Source: Dysgonomonas sp. UBA5412 (lineage in GTDB: Bacteria; Bacteroidota; Bacteroidia; Bacteroidales; Dysgonomonadaceae). From it: a DNA stretch of 64,000 nucleotides. Location: NCBI GenBank assembly GCA_002409595.1, contig DHNQ01000001.1:2114-66113 (forward strand). The letters are read 5' to 3'. Of this stretch, positions 9,383 through 18,400 are shown one piece after another. The notes below the pieces were generated by a model. It ran no database searches. It was not told the origin of the DNA and was given only the letters and a program-made list of their open reading frames with translations. Position 1 is the first letter of the stretch. Every line of letters starts with the position of its first letter. A program made the position numbers and the translations under genes.

Positions 9383-10606
9383 ATGACAGAAGTAAACCCC
9401 ATAAACTACTCTAAACAACGAATCCGCTTTGCCGTGATGGCACTTTTTATAGCACAAGGAATATGCTTTGCGAGCTGGGCGAGCCGGTTGCCGGATATAA
9501 AAAGAGATTTCAGTGTTGAGAGTTATTTGCATTATGGGCTTTTAATGTTTCTTATCCCCATCGGGAAATTTATAGCAATTCCTTTAGTCGGATTCCTATT
9601 ACCACGCATCGGTAGCAAAAAGACGGTACTCATAAGTATCGTAGGCTTTACAGTCTCTTTGTTTCTTGTCAGTCTCATGTCTGGAATTACAGGTTTAGGA
9701 ATAACCATGTTTTTGTTTGGTATCTTCTGGAACATGACAGATATATCTCTCAACACGCAAGCCATTGAGGTAGAACGCATTTACGGACGTCCCATCATAG
9801 CCTCGTTTCATGCCAGCTGGAGTCTATCAGCGTGTATAGGTGCTTTGATCGGATATGGAATGATAAACCTAAAGATAGGAGTCTTTTATCATTTTATGGG
9901 TATAGCAGTCTTGGCATTAGTGATGATTCTCATCAATTATAAATTCTTACAAGAGCAATCTATCGATCAAACGAAAAATAACGATACACCACTTGTGAAG
10001 AAAGTAGAAATTAAAGAAAAGAAAAAGTTCCGTATTCCCGAAATTTTGCTTATCCAACTAGGGCTTATATGGCTATTGGCTCTTATAGTAGAGAATACCA
10101 TGTTTGAATGGAGCGATGTATATTTCCAATCAGTTATCAAAGCACCCGAATCTCTGCAAGTCGGCTTCTTGGTGTTTATGATTATGATGTTTTCGGGACG
10201 TATGCTTACTAATTACGCGTATCGCATCTGGCAGAAAAAAACGGTTTTGCAGATTGCAGGAGCGTTGATCCTTTTCGGTTTCATTACCTCCTCCCTTTTC
10301 ATTCACTATTCAGATGCAGTGATTATTAAAGTTGTTATCAATTCCATCGGCTTTATGCTTATCGGATTAGGTATATCATGCGTCGTACCCACATTGTATA
10401 GTATTGTTGGCGACAAGGCTACAACACCCGTAGGCATAGCACTTACAATAATGTCGAGCATAAGTTTTATCGGACCATTGGTAGCACCAATCCTTGTAGG
10501 AGCTATATCTGATAAATATGGGCTTGAATGGGCATATCTGGCTGTCGGTCTTTTGGGCGGACTCATCATCGCAATAGCGACATTTGGAAAAACATTAAGA
10601 AAATAG
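9383..10606 (+). CDS. MFS transporter, YbjJ-like
   Basis: A 407-residue inner-membrane transporter with about 12 hydrophobic segments and the usual MFS split: two six-helix halves joined by a charged central loop (about residues 195-220, rich in Lys and Glu). The N-terminus FIAQGICFASWASRLPDIKR resembles the E. coli YbjJ group, whose substrate is not settled. It is divergent from the L,D-transpeptidase gene and ends at a bidirectional terminator shared with the pfkB-type gene. Confidence 0.85.
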   Translation: MTEVNPINYSKQRIRFAVMALFIAQGICFASWASRLPDIKRDFSVESYLHYGLLMFLIPIGKFIAIPLVGFLLPRIGSKKTVLISIVGFTVSLFLVSLMSGITGLGITMFLFGIFWNMTDISLNTQAIEVERIYGRPIIASFHASWSLSACIGALIGYGMINLKIGVFYHFMGIAVLALVMILINYKFLQEQSIDQTKNNDTPLVKKVEIKEKKKFRIPEILLIQLGLIWLLALIVENTMFEWSDVYFQSVIKAPESLQVGFLVFMIMMFSGRMLTNYAYRIWQKKTVLQIAGALILFGFITSSLFIHYSDAVIIKVVINSIGFMLIGLGISCVVPTLYSIVGDKATTPVGIALTIMSSISFIGPLVAPILVGAISDKYGLEWAYLAVGLLGGLIIAIATFGKTLRK

Positions 10607-10623
10607 GTTGCATCATAAAACAG

Positions 10624-10655
10624 AAAAAAGGGAAAGATAATCTTTCCCTTTTTTT
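10624..10655. terminator. Bidirectional intrinsic terminator
   Basis: A 14-bp stem (10624-10637 with 10641-10654) with A residues on one side and T residues on the other, between two converging genes; it can serve both. Confidence 0.88.
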
Positions 10656-10687
10656 ATTATATCTAATTTAGATTACGTTCCTTAACT

Positions 10688-11587
10688 TCACAATACCGGA
10701 ATCTGTTTTGGAGCTGTATTTATCCTAGTCTCCACATCTTCTTTTGTACCATTAAACGGACCTGATGTCTCGATTTTAATTGTAGCCATAGCTGCTGCAA
10801 ATTTACCGGCTTCGTCAATATCAGCACCTCTGGCACGCTGATACAAATAACCGGTAACGTATGTATCGCCACAACCGGTAGCATCGACAACTTCCGTCGG
10901 TTTATAAGCTGGGATAGTCCAAAATTTGTTCCCGTCATATATTACTGATCCAAGACTGCCAAGTGTGACAAGCACTTCTTTAACTCCCCAGTCGTACAAC
11001 TGTTGTGCAGCTTTTTTCACATCAGTCAATCCTGTCAGAACTTCCATTTCCAACTCATTCACCTTTAGTATATCTACATATTTTAGCGTTTCCAACTTAT
11101 CTTTCCAATCTATGGGATATACATTATGATCTCTTACTTCGCGTAAATATCCTTGCGAATCTACAGCAATACGTCCTTTTTGCGCCAGAGATTTTATCAA
11201 ATCTAAAGAAAAGTCATCGGCTAAAAGAGCTCCTAGCAAATATATCTTAGCATCCACATCTTTGAATGTATCAAAGCGGAACGGATCTGCTTTGGCTAAT
11301 ACTCTTTGCAGCCTGTTATCTTGATTCTCTCCATAAATATTCTCAAAATAAACCGAATGCTTGCTCGGCATTACATCCACGTCTACACCTTTCGATCGTA
11401 AATCGTCTACAACAGATATTTCGGTTTCGGCCAAAGCCGTTACAAGTTTAAAGTCTATATCATCAAAATGCCTGATGGCATGTGAGAAATAAAACGCTGT
11501 ACCACCGGGCATATGTACTGTTTTTTTAGGAGTCACCACTTTGTCTAAGGTGATATGCCCTACACAGCAAAGATCATGTATATGCAT
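10688..11587 (-). CDS. PfkB-family carbohydrate (sugar/nucleoside) kinase
   Basis: ATP-dependent kinase of the ribokinase fold, 299 residues from the start chosen here. The N-terminal substrate-binding signature is CCVGHITLDKV and PGGTAFYFSHAI. The C-terminal PfkB signature VDATGCGDTYVTGY contains the catalytic base Asp241. An upstream in-frame ATG at 11632 would add 15 residues, but a -7 box at 11609-11616 lies inside that extension, so the later start (MHIHDL) is preferred. Substrate is not determinable; ribose, fructose and nucleosides are family options. Confidence 0.88.
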   Translation of the reverse strand: MHIHDLCCVGHITLDKVVTPKKTVHMPGGTAFYFSHAIRHFDDIDFKLVTALAETEISVVDDLRSKGVDVDVMPSKHSVYFENIYGENQDNRLQRVLAKADPFRFDTFKDVDAKIYLLGALLADDFSLDLIKSLAQKGRIAVDSQGYLREVRDHNVYPIDWKDKLETLKYVDILKVNELEMEVLTGLTDVKKAAQQLYDWGVKEVLVTLGSLGSVIYDGNKFWTIPAYKPTEVVDATGCGDTYVTGYLYQRARGADIDEAGKFAAAMATIKIETSGPFNGTKEDVETRINTAPKQIPVL

Positions 11588-11608
11588 TACTTTATTTTTA
11601 ATGAATTG

Positions 11609-11616
11609 CAAAAGTA
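11609..11616 (-). promoter_or_regulatory. -7 box upstream of the pfkB-type gene
   Basis: Minus-strand TACTTTTG (TAnnTTTG), 22 bases before the chosen ATG at 11587. It rules against the longer start at 11632. Confidence 0.7.
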
Positions 11617-11709
11617 ATAAAATCATTTTCAATATTTATCTTTTATTCACATCAACCTCGCTTTTTAATAAATTACAATATCAGTCGAACATAAATAAAG
11701 CTAAAAACA

Positions 11710-11744
11710 AAAAAGGTTTGCGCACACTATGCACAAACCTTTTT
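11710..11744 (-). terminator. Intrinsic terminator after the M3 peptidase gene
   Basis: An 11-bp outer stem (11710-11720 with 11734-11744) flanked by A and T runs, 20 bases past the M3 peptidase stop. Confidence 0.85.
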
Positions 11745-11763
11745 CAGGAAAAATATCTATTTC

Positions 11764-13857
11764 TTATTTCTTTATACCATTTCTTTTCAGAAGAGCATCC
11801 ACAGTAGGTTCTTGTCCTCTAAACTTGATATACAAGCTCATCGGTTCTTCAGTATTTCCTCTTTCCAGAATATTCTTGCGGAATGACTCTGCGGTTTCTT
11901 TATTAAATATACCAGTTTCTTTAAATTTGGCAAAGGCATCGGCATCCAACACTTCAGCCCATTTATAGCCATAATATCCGGCGGCATATCCTCCTGAGAA
12001 TATATGTCCGAAAGACGTAGACATTGCACTACCGTCCACAAGAGGCAACATTGCCGTTTTGTCCATTGCCTTGCGCTCAAACGATATAACATCGCCTGTA
12101 TATGGTTGGGGCAGAGTATGCCAAGCCATATCTAAATAGCCAAACGACAACTGACGGTAACACAAATAACCGGCATTGTAGTTAGCCGCATCAATCAGTT
12201 TTTGCACCAACGAAGCAGGTATTTTTTCTCCGGTCTTATAATGTACAGCAAACTTATCAAGATATTCTTTTTCGGTAAGCCAGTTTTCCATTATCTGTGA
12301 AGGAAGCTCTACAAAATCGTGCAAAACATTTGTACCCGACAAAGACTCGTAAGTACATTTGGTAAGCATACCATGCAGGGCATGTCCGAATTCATGCAAA
12401 AATGTTTCCACCTCATCAAATGTCAATAAAGCAGGGTCGTTTCCGGTAGGACGAGTAAAGTTCATTACGATCATCACATGCGGACGGGAATCTCTTCCTT
12501 TTTCTATATACTGACCTTTAAATTCGCTCATCCATGCACCTTGTCTTTTGCCTTCGCGCGGATGAAAGTCGGTATATAATACAGCCAAAAAGTTTCCTTT
12601 TTCGTCAAGCACATCAAAAGCTTCTACTTCGGGATGATATACCGGTATTTCTGTATTCTTCTTAAACGAGATGCCATACAAGTCTGTAGCCAGTCCAAAT
12701 ACACCCTTTTTCACATTTTCCAATTCAAAATATGGGCGAACCAATTCGTCGCTGACATTGTATTTTGCATCTTTAAGTTTTTCGGCATAATACGACCAAT
12801 CCCAAGGTTGCAAATCAACGTCTTTACCTTCCATGCCCACAGCAAAACCTTCTACCATCTTCACATCTTCACGGGCAGCTTCGCTATAAGCATCGAAAAG
12901 ATCGTCTAACAATTGATAAACATGATCTTTATCTTTTGCCATCTTATTGCGCAATACATAGGTAGCATAATCTTTGTATCCTAACAGATTTGCAATCTGC
13001 ATACGGGTAGTGGCTATTTCTCTTACATTTTGCTGATTGTCAAATTCTCCACCTGATACACATTGGCTTGTGTATGCCTTATATAACTTCTCTCTAAGAT
13101 CGCGACGAGAGGAATATTTCATAAAGGCAATATAGCTTGGAGCAGACAAATCGAACATCCAGCCTTCTTTGTTTTTTTGCTTAGCTTTAGCCGCAGCAGC
13201 ATCAATTGCTATCTGAGGTAGTCCGGCAAGATCCTCTTTACTGGTCAGAAGCATCTCGTATTTATTATTTTCTTTCAACGCATTTTGACCGAAAGTAAGA
13301 GTCAGTTGGCTTAGCTTTGATGACAACTCTTTGTAAGTATCCCGATCTTTTCCTGTCAGTGTAGCCCCACTATTCTCGAAGCCTTGATATGTTTTCTCTA
13401 CCAACCTGATTTGTTCGGGAGTCAAGTTCGATTCAAATCGTTTGTCATACACAGCTTTAACTTTCTGAAACAGTCCTTCATTGAGGCTCAATTCATTTGA
13501 ATGAGCTGAAAGTTTAGGCTGTACACGTTGTGCTATTTCCAACATTTCATCATTGCTCTCGGCGCTCAACAGATTAAAGAATACTGATGATACACGAGAC
13601 AGTAGCTTACCTGATTCTTCAAGAGGCAATATTGTATTTTCGAATGTCGGTACAGCTCTGATTACTACTATTTTGTTTATTTCAGCCGTATGATCTTTGA
13701 TCCCTTTATCAAAAGCAGGTTCATAATGTTCGTTCTTTATTTTATCAAACGGAGGTGTATCGTAAGGCGTTTTATACGCTGATAAAAACGGGTTTTGAGC
13801 TTCAATCGTTGTCATTGTCATTATTAAAAATAAAATAGAAAAAAAAGTTTTTTTCAT
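11764..13857 (-). CDS. dcp: M3-family zinc metallopeptidase (peptidyl-dipeptidase Dcp / oligopeptidase type)
   Basis: Zinc peptidase that trims oligopeptides, probably as a dipeptidyl carboxypeptidase. It has 697 residues, normal for Dcp. The catalytic motif is HEFGH (His488, Glu489, His492) in the M3 context FLHEFGHALHGML. An N-terminal signal peptide (about 1-20, ending near IEAQ) points to the periplasm, as is common for Bacteroidales homologues. It lies 49 bases downstream of the nitroreductase gene on the same strand, has no promoter box of its own that I could find, and is probably co-transcribed. Dcp versus OpdA specificity cannot be read from the sequence. Confidence 0.9.
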   Translation of the reverse strand: MKKTFFSILFLIMTMTTIEAQNPFLSAYKTPYDTPPFDKIKNEHYEPAFDKGIKDHTAEINKIVVIRAVPTFENTILPLEESGKLLSRVSSVFFNLLSAESNDEMLEIAQRVQPKLSAHSNELSLNEGLFQKVKAVYDKRFESNLTPEQIRLVEKTYQGFENSGATLTGKDRDTYKELSSKLSQLTLTFGQNALKENNKYEMLLTSKEDLAGLPQIAIDAAAAKAKQKNKEGWMFDLSAPSYIAFMKYSSRRDLREKLYKAYTSQCVSGGEFDNQQNVREIATTRMQIANLLGYKDYATYVLRNKMAKDKDHVYQLLDDLFDAYSEAAREDVKMVEGFAVGMEGKDVDLQPWDWSYYAEKLKDAKYNVSDELVRPYFELENVKKGVFGLATDLYGISFKKNTEIPVYHPEVEAFDVLDEKGNFLAVLYTDFHPREGKRQGAWMSEFKGQYIEKGRDSRPHVMIVMNFTRPTGNDPALLTFDEVETFLHEFGHALHGMLTKCTYESLSGTNVLHDFVELPSQIMENWLTEKEYLDKFAVHYKTGEKIPASLVQKLIDAANYNAGYLCYRQLSFGYLDMAWHTLPQPYTGDVISFERKAMDKTAMLPLVDGSAMSTSFGHIFSGGYAAGYYGYKWAEVLDADAFAKFKETGIFNKETAESFRKNILERGNTEEPMSLYIKFRGQEPTVDALLKRNGIKK

Positions 13858-13906
13858 TCAATAAGAAATTTAAAGTTCTAAATATAATAGGGTTTGACTT
13901 AATATA

Positions 13907-14548
13907 TCATTTCCATTGTGCAACTTCGTTTACAGAAAAACGAACTGTTTCTTTAGCTTTTTCATCAGCTTTGCCAATTGATACAAGAAGAACCGGAACG
14001 TACCTTTGGGCATCCAGCTGCAATGCTTTAGTCAGGTCGTCACGCAAAAAACCTCCGATAGGGTTGGTGTCGTAGCCATAATTTTTAGCAGACAGCATAA
14101 GTTGCATTATAACAAAGCCACAATCAAGAAAAACAGAATTTGTCAAACGGTTGTCGCTCTTTACATTTGCACCATATTGAGTTATCATAGCCAGCATTTT
14201 CTCCTTGGCATCGGCTGTCATAAGATCGTATTCTACATTCGCAGATAAAACAACATCGGCAGAAGAATAGTTTTCCAAGTCAGCATATATAGCTATTATT
14301 GCAGAAGATGTTTCCCATTGTTTTTGGTTAAACATCATAAACGGTTTTATAAACTCTTTCCCTTCCTCACTGTCAAAAATAAAAAAACGCCACGGTTGCA
14401 GGTTGAAAGATGAAGGCGCAGTCATAGCATCTTGAAGTATATCAGACAGCTCTTCTTTACTGATTTTTACGGACGGATCGTATTGGCGAATAGAGGTACG
14501 ATCGATAAATAATGAGTTTGATTTGTTTTTAACTTCCTTTAATTGCAT
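13907..14548 (-). CDS. Nitroreductase-family FMN oxidoreductase
   Basis: NAD(P)H-dependent flavoprotein of the NfsB/NfnB type, 213 residues, probably dimeric and cytoplasmic. It shows the family N-terminal FMN-binding pattern (RTSIRQYDPSVKISKEEL), the FMN/substrate segment APSSFNLQPWRFFIF, and a glycine-rich late segment (NPIGGFLRDDL). It likely heads a two-gene unit with the M3 peptidase. The physiological substrate (quinone, nitro-compound, flavin) is unknown. Confidence 0.9.
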   Translation of the reverse strand: MQLKEVKNKSNSLFIDRTSIRQYDPSVKISKEELSDILQDAMTAPSSFNLQPWRFFIFDSEEGKEFIKPFMMFNQKQWETSSAIIAIYADLENYSSADVVLSANVEYDLMTADAKEKMLAMITQYGANVKSDNRLTNSVFLDCGFVIMQLMLSAKNYGYDTNPIGGFLRDDLTKALQLDAQRYVPVLLVSIGKADEKAKETVRFSVNEVAQWK

Positions 14549-14583
14549 AATTTATATCCTATTTTTTTGATTATAGGCATAAA

Positions 14584-14591
14584 CAAAGGTA
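14584..14591 (-). promoter_or_regulatory. -7 box upstream of the nitroreductase gene
   Basis: Minus-strand TACCTTTG (TAnnTTTG), 36 bases before the start codon and only 21 bases from the oppositely directed ruvA box. Confidence 0.65.
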
Positions 14592-14612
14592 TAAAAACTA
14601 ATTGAAAAACTG

Positions 14613-14620
14613 TATCTTTG
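14613..14620 (+). promoter_or_regulatory. -7 box upstream of ruvA
   Basis: TATCTTTG (TAnnTTTG). It would give a leader of about 105 nt before the ruvA ATG at 14734. Confidence 0.65.
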
Positions 14621-14733
14621 CTGGTTAAATTGACTGTATCGGACAATTCTATCTCTGAGAAAGAATACCTTTACAGAATATACTTTTTTTAATATTTTAC
14701 CGTTATTTATTAACCTAGTATAATAATAGAGTT

Positions 14734-15315
14734 ATGATTGATTATATAAAAGGTGAAGTGGTGGAACTAACTCCGGCTTCGGTCACCTTGGAGACAAATG
14801 GCATAGGATATTTTATTAATATATCGCTCAATACATATACGAGTTTATCAGGAAAGACGAATGTACAATTATATATACATGAAGCTATAAGAGAAGATGC
14901 TCATGTACTATTTGGTTTTTTTGACAAACAGGAAAGAGAGCTATTTTTGTTACTGATCAGTGTATCGGGCATTGGTGCAGGTACAGCACGGATGATACTA
15001 TCGTCGATGAATCCATTGGAATTGGCAAATGTTATTGCATCCGGCAATTCGGATATGTTGAAAACTGTGAAAGGGATAGGACTGAAAACAGCTCAGCGCG
15101 TTATTGTTGATCTGAAAGATAAAATAAAGACGAGTGGAATAGAGCAAACGGAAATGCTGACAGCCGATACTTCTTCGGGACATGAAGCTGTTGCCGCATT
15201 GGTTATGCTTGGATTTCCACAGCAAGCTTCGCAAAAGGTTGTATCTAAGATATTGAAAGATAAGCCGGATTGCACCGTAGAGCAAATAATTAAGACTGCA
15301 TTAAAGATGCTGTAA
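14734..15315 (+). CDS. ruvA: Holliday junction branch-migration protein RuvA
   Basis: Subunit that binds four-way DNA junctions and loads the RuvB helicase. It has 193 residues, close to the usual length. Domain I is an OB fold (about 1-62, starting MIDYIKGEVVELTPASVTLE). Domain II has two helix-hairpin-helix motifs (LLISVSGIGAGTARMIL about 75 and LKTVKGIGLKTAQRVIVDL about 110). Domain III (about 145-193, GHEAVAALVMLGF) binds RuvB. ruvA directly before sprA is a recurrent arrangement in Bacteroidetes. ruvB and ruvC are not nearby. Confidence 0.96.
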   Translation: MIDYIKGEVVELTPASVTLETNGIGYFINISLNTYTSLSGKTNVQLYIHEAIREDAHVLFGFFDKQERELFLLLISVSGIGAGTARMILSSMNPLELANVIASGNSDMLKTVKGIGLKTAQRVIVDLKDKIKTSGIEQTEMLTADTSSGHEAVAALVMLGFPQQASQKVVSKILKDKPDCTVEQIIKTALKML

Positions 15316-15420
15316 ACAGAGCCTGAGTTCTACATTCACAGTAACACAACGACTTCCTGACAGGAACAATAAAAAATGGGATGGTCAAAACAAACGCATG
15401 CTTTTAAGATTCTTTGAGAA

Positions 15421-18400
15421 TTGAAAAAATATTTTAAATACTTATTTCTAGTTACGCTTTCAGTTATCGGGCTTGGCTTGTTTTCCGGAATATCCGGTAA
15501 GACAGTCTCTTCGTTTACTGAAGTAAAAGATATATATAACTACCCCGATGATTCTGTGCCTCGTTTTCCTGTAAAGAAAACACAAATCACCACTTATCAG
15601 GATTTGAAAGACAATCCCCCACTCGACCTCAAAACGCCTTCGAATATAAAAAATACAGTCGAGTACGATCCTAAAACGAATCTTTACATCTTCCGTACCA
15701 AAGTAGGTGATGAGGAAATAGCAACACCATTTTCGCTCACGCCGGAGGAATATATGAACTATACTCTGAAACAGAACATGACAAGCTATTTCAGAAAAAA
15801 GAATTTGGCAGGAGAAGAAAATAAAGAAGAAGATGGTGAATTTTCGCTCAAAGATATAAAACTTAACATCGGACCTGCAGAAAAGCTTTTCGGACCCGGA
15901 GGCGTAAAAGTAAGAACTCAGGGATATGTAGAGGCTACAATGGGTATAAAACATTCGAGTACAGACAATCCCACACTCTCTGAACGAAACAGAAGCAAAA
16001 CAGCTTTTGACTTCAACGAAGACATTCAGATGAAAGTAACAGCATCGGTTGGGGATAAGATTAACTTCGATATGAATTATGATACAAAAGCATTATTCGA
16101 TTTTGATTCAAAAAAGCTAAAACTAGGATATGAAGGAAAAGAAGACGAGATCATAAAACATATCGAAGCCGGAAATGTAAGCATGGCTACAACTAACTCC
16201 TTGATTAATGGAGGAACATCTCTATTCGGTATTAATGCCGAGCTTCAATTCGGAAAATTACGTGTAAATACAGTTATTTCACAACAAGAATCGGAGGCAC
16301 ATACAACAAGCTCGCAAGGAGGAATACAGACCAATGAGTATGAATTTAAGGCAGACCAGTACGACGAAAACAGACATTTCTTTCTAGGACATTATTTTTA
16401 CAACAATTACGATCAGGCAATGAGTAAGTTGCCTTATATAAGTTCGCCCGTCAGCATTACACGTATCGAAGTATGGGTAACCAACAAGAAAGCAGACTAC
16501 ACCAACTCTCGTAACATTGTTGCCTTTGCTGATCTAGCTGAAAGGACTGTAATAAAAAATCCAAAATGGTCGGGGTCGGGATCCATAGTTACACCATACA
16601 ACGCTGCCAATAATTTATATCAGACAATGATCAGCACATATGCTCCGGCAAGAGATATTACTCAGATTACCTCATTGTTTAATGGTGTGATAGAAGGAGG
16701 TATGGATTACGAAAAGATAGAAAGTGCCCGACAGTTAAGTGCGTCCGAATATACATTTAGTCCACAATTGGGCTACATATCACTTTCGTCAGCCTTACAA
16801 ACAGATGAAATACTTGCAGTTGCATACGAATATACAATGAACGGTTCAACATATCAGGTCGGCGAGTTTTCGACTGATATTGTAGACAAATACGATGCAG
16901 CAAACCCCAGATCGGGAGCATTGTTTGTAAAATTACTGAAACCGGTTTCTTTATCTCCACGTTCCTACACATGGAATCTGATGATGAAAAACGTATATAG
17001 AGTAAGTGACAATGCCATTCAGTCTGACCGTTTCCGACTCGACATATCTTATCAGTCTGATACAATAGGCACATATATTAATTATATACCCGAAGGAAAC
17101 ATTAAGAACAAAAGGTTGCTGGAAGTAATGAATCTCGACCGTTTGGACTCGAAAAACAATGAACGCAAAAATGAGAATAGTACCGGAGACGGAATATTTG
17201 ACTTTGTAGAAGATTATACTGTAAAATCTCAAAATGGGCGTATATTCTTCCCCGTTGTGGAGCCTTTTGGTAAACACTTAAAGAAAAAAATAGGGAACGA
17301 TGCCATTGCTAAAAAATATGTTTATCAAGAGTTGTACGATTCAACCCTGACCGTTGCACGGCAAATAGCTGAAAAAAATAAATTTAAGATATACGGATCT
17401 TATAGAGGATCGGGCACAAGCAGTTCTGAAATAGATCTTGGGGGAACAAACATTCCCGAAGGATCTGTAAGGCTTACGGCAGGAGGCTCTACCCTAACAG
17501 AAGGAGTAGACTACATAGTGGACTATATATCAGGAAAGGCAACTATTATAAATCAAAATATATTAGATTCTAATATGCCTATTCAGGTATCGAGTGAAGC
17601 ACGCACATTCAGTATGCAGCGAAAAACTTTGCTCGGGCTAAACTTGAGTTATGATATATCCAAAAATTTCAATATTGGCGGTACTATAATGCACTATTAT
17701 GAAAAACCGTTAACAATGAAAACAACCATTGGAGACGAGTCGGTAAAAAACACATTGTGGGGCTTAAATACATCATACAAAACAGAATCTATGTGGCTTA
17801 CCAACCTTGTAGACAAGCTCCCGTTTGTAGAAGCCACACAACCTTCGCAAATAAGTCTGAATGCAGAATTTGCCCAAATGATTCCCGGTCATTACCAGAA
17901 TAAAGAATCGGGAGGATATTCATACCTTGACGATTTCGAATCGTCCGAATCGCGAATAGACCTCAAAAGCCCTTATGCATGGACTTTAGCCGCAGCACCT
18001 TATGATAAGACATCTGACTCAGAAACATTTCGGAAAACAGGACCGGAATCCAGCAACAAAATAGAAAATGGGATAGATAGAGCCATGCTTTCATGGTTTA
18101 TGATAGACGGCTTATTTACTCGTAAAGGCTCGTCATTGACTCCGACTCATATAAAAAATGATAAGGCTCAATTATCAAACCATTTTGTAAGAGAAATATA
18201 TTTACGTGAGATATATCCGAATAAAGACGTTGCATACAACGAATCATCAACGATACCTGTACTCAACCTATCTTTCTATCCTAAAGAAAGAGGCCCTTAC
18301 AATCTGGATGCCGTAAATATAGATAACGAAGGTTATCTGTTAAGTCCAGAAAAGAGATGGGGAGGTATAACCCGCAAAATGGATGTTCGCGACTTTGAAG

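Noticed and set aside
15460..15954. 164-codon minus-strand frame inside sprA
   Set aside because: Shadow of sprA; Phe/Ile/Cys-rich with no domain.
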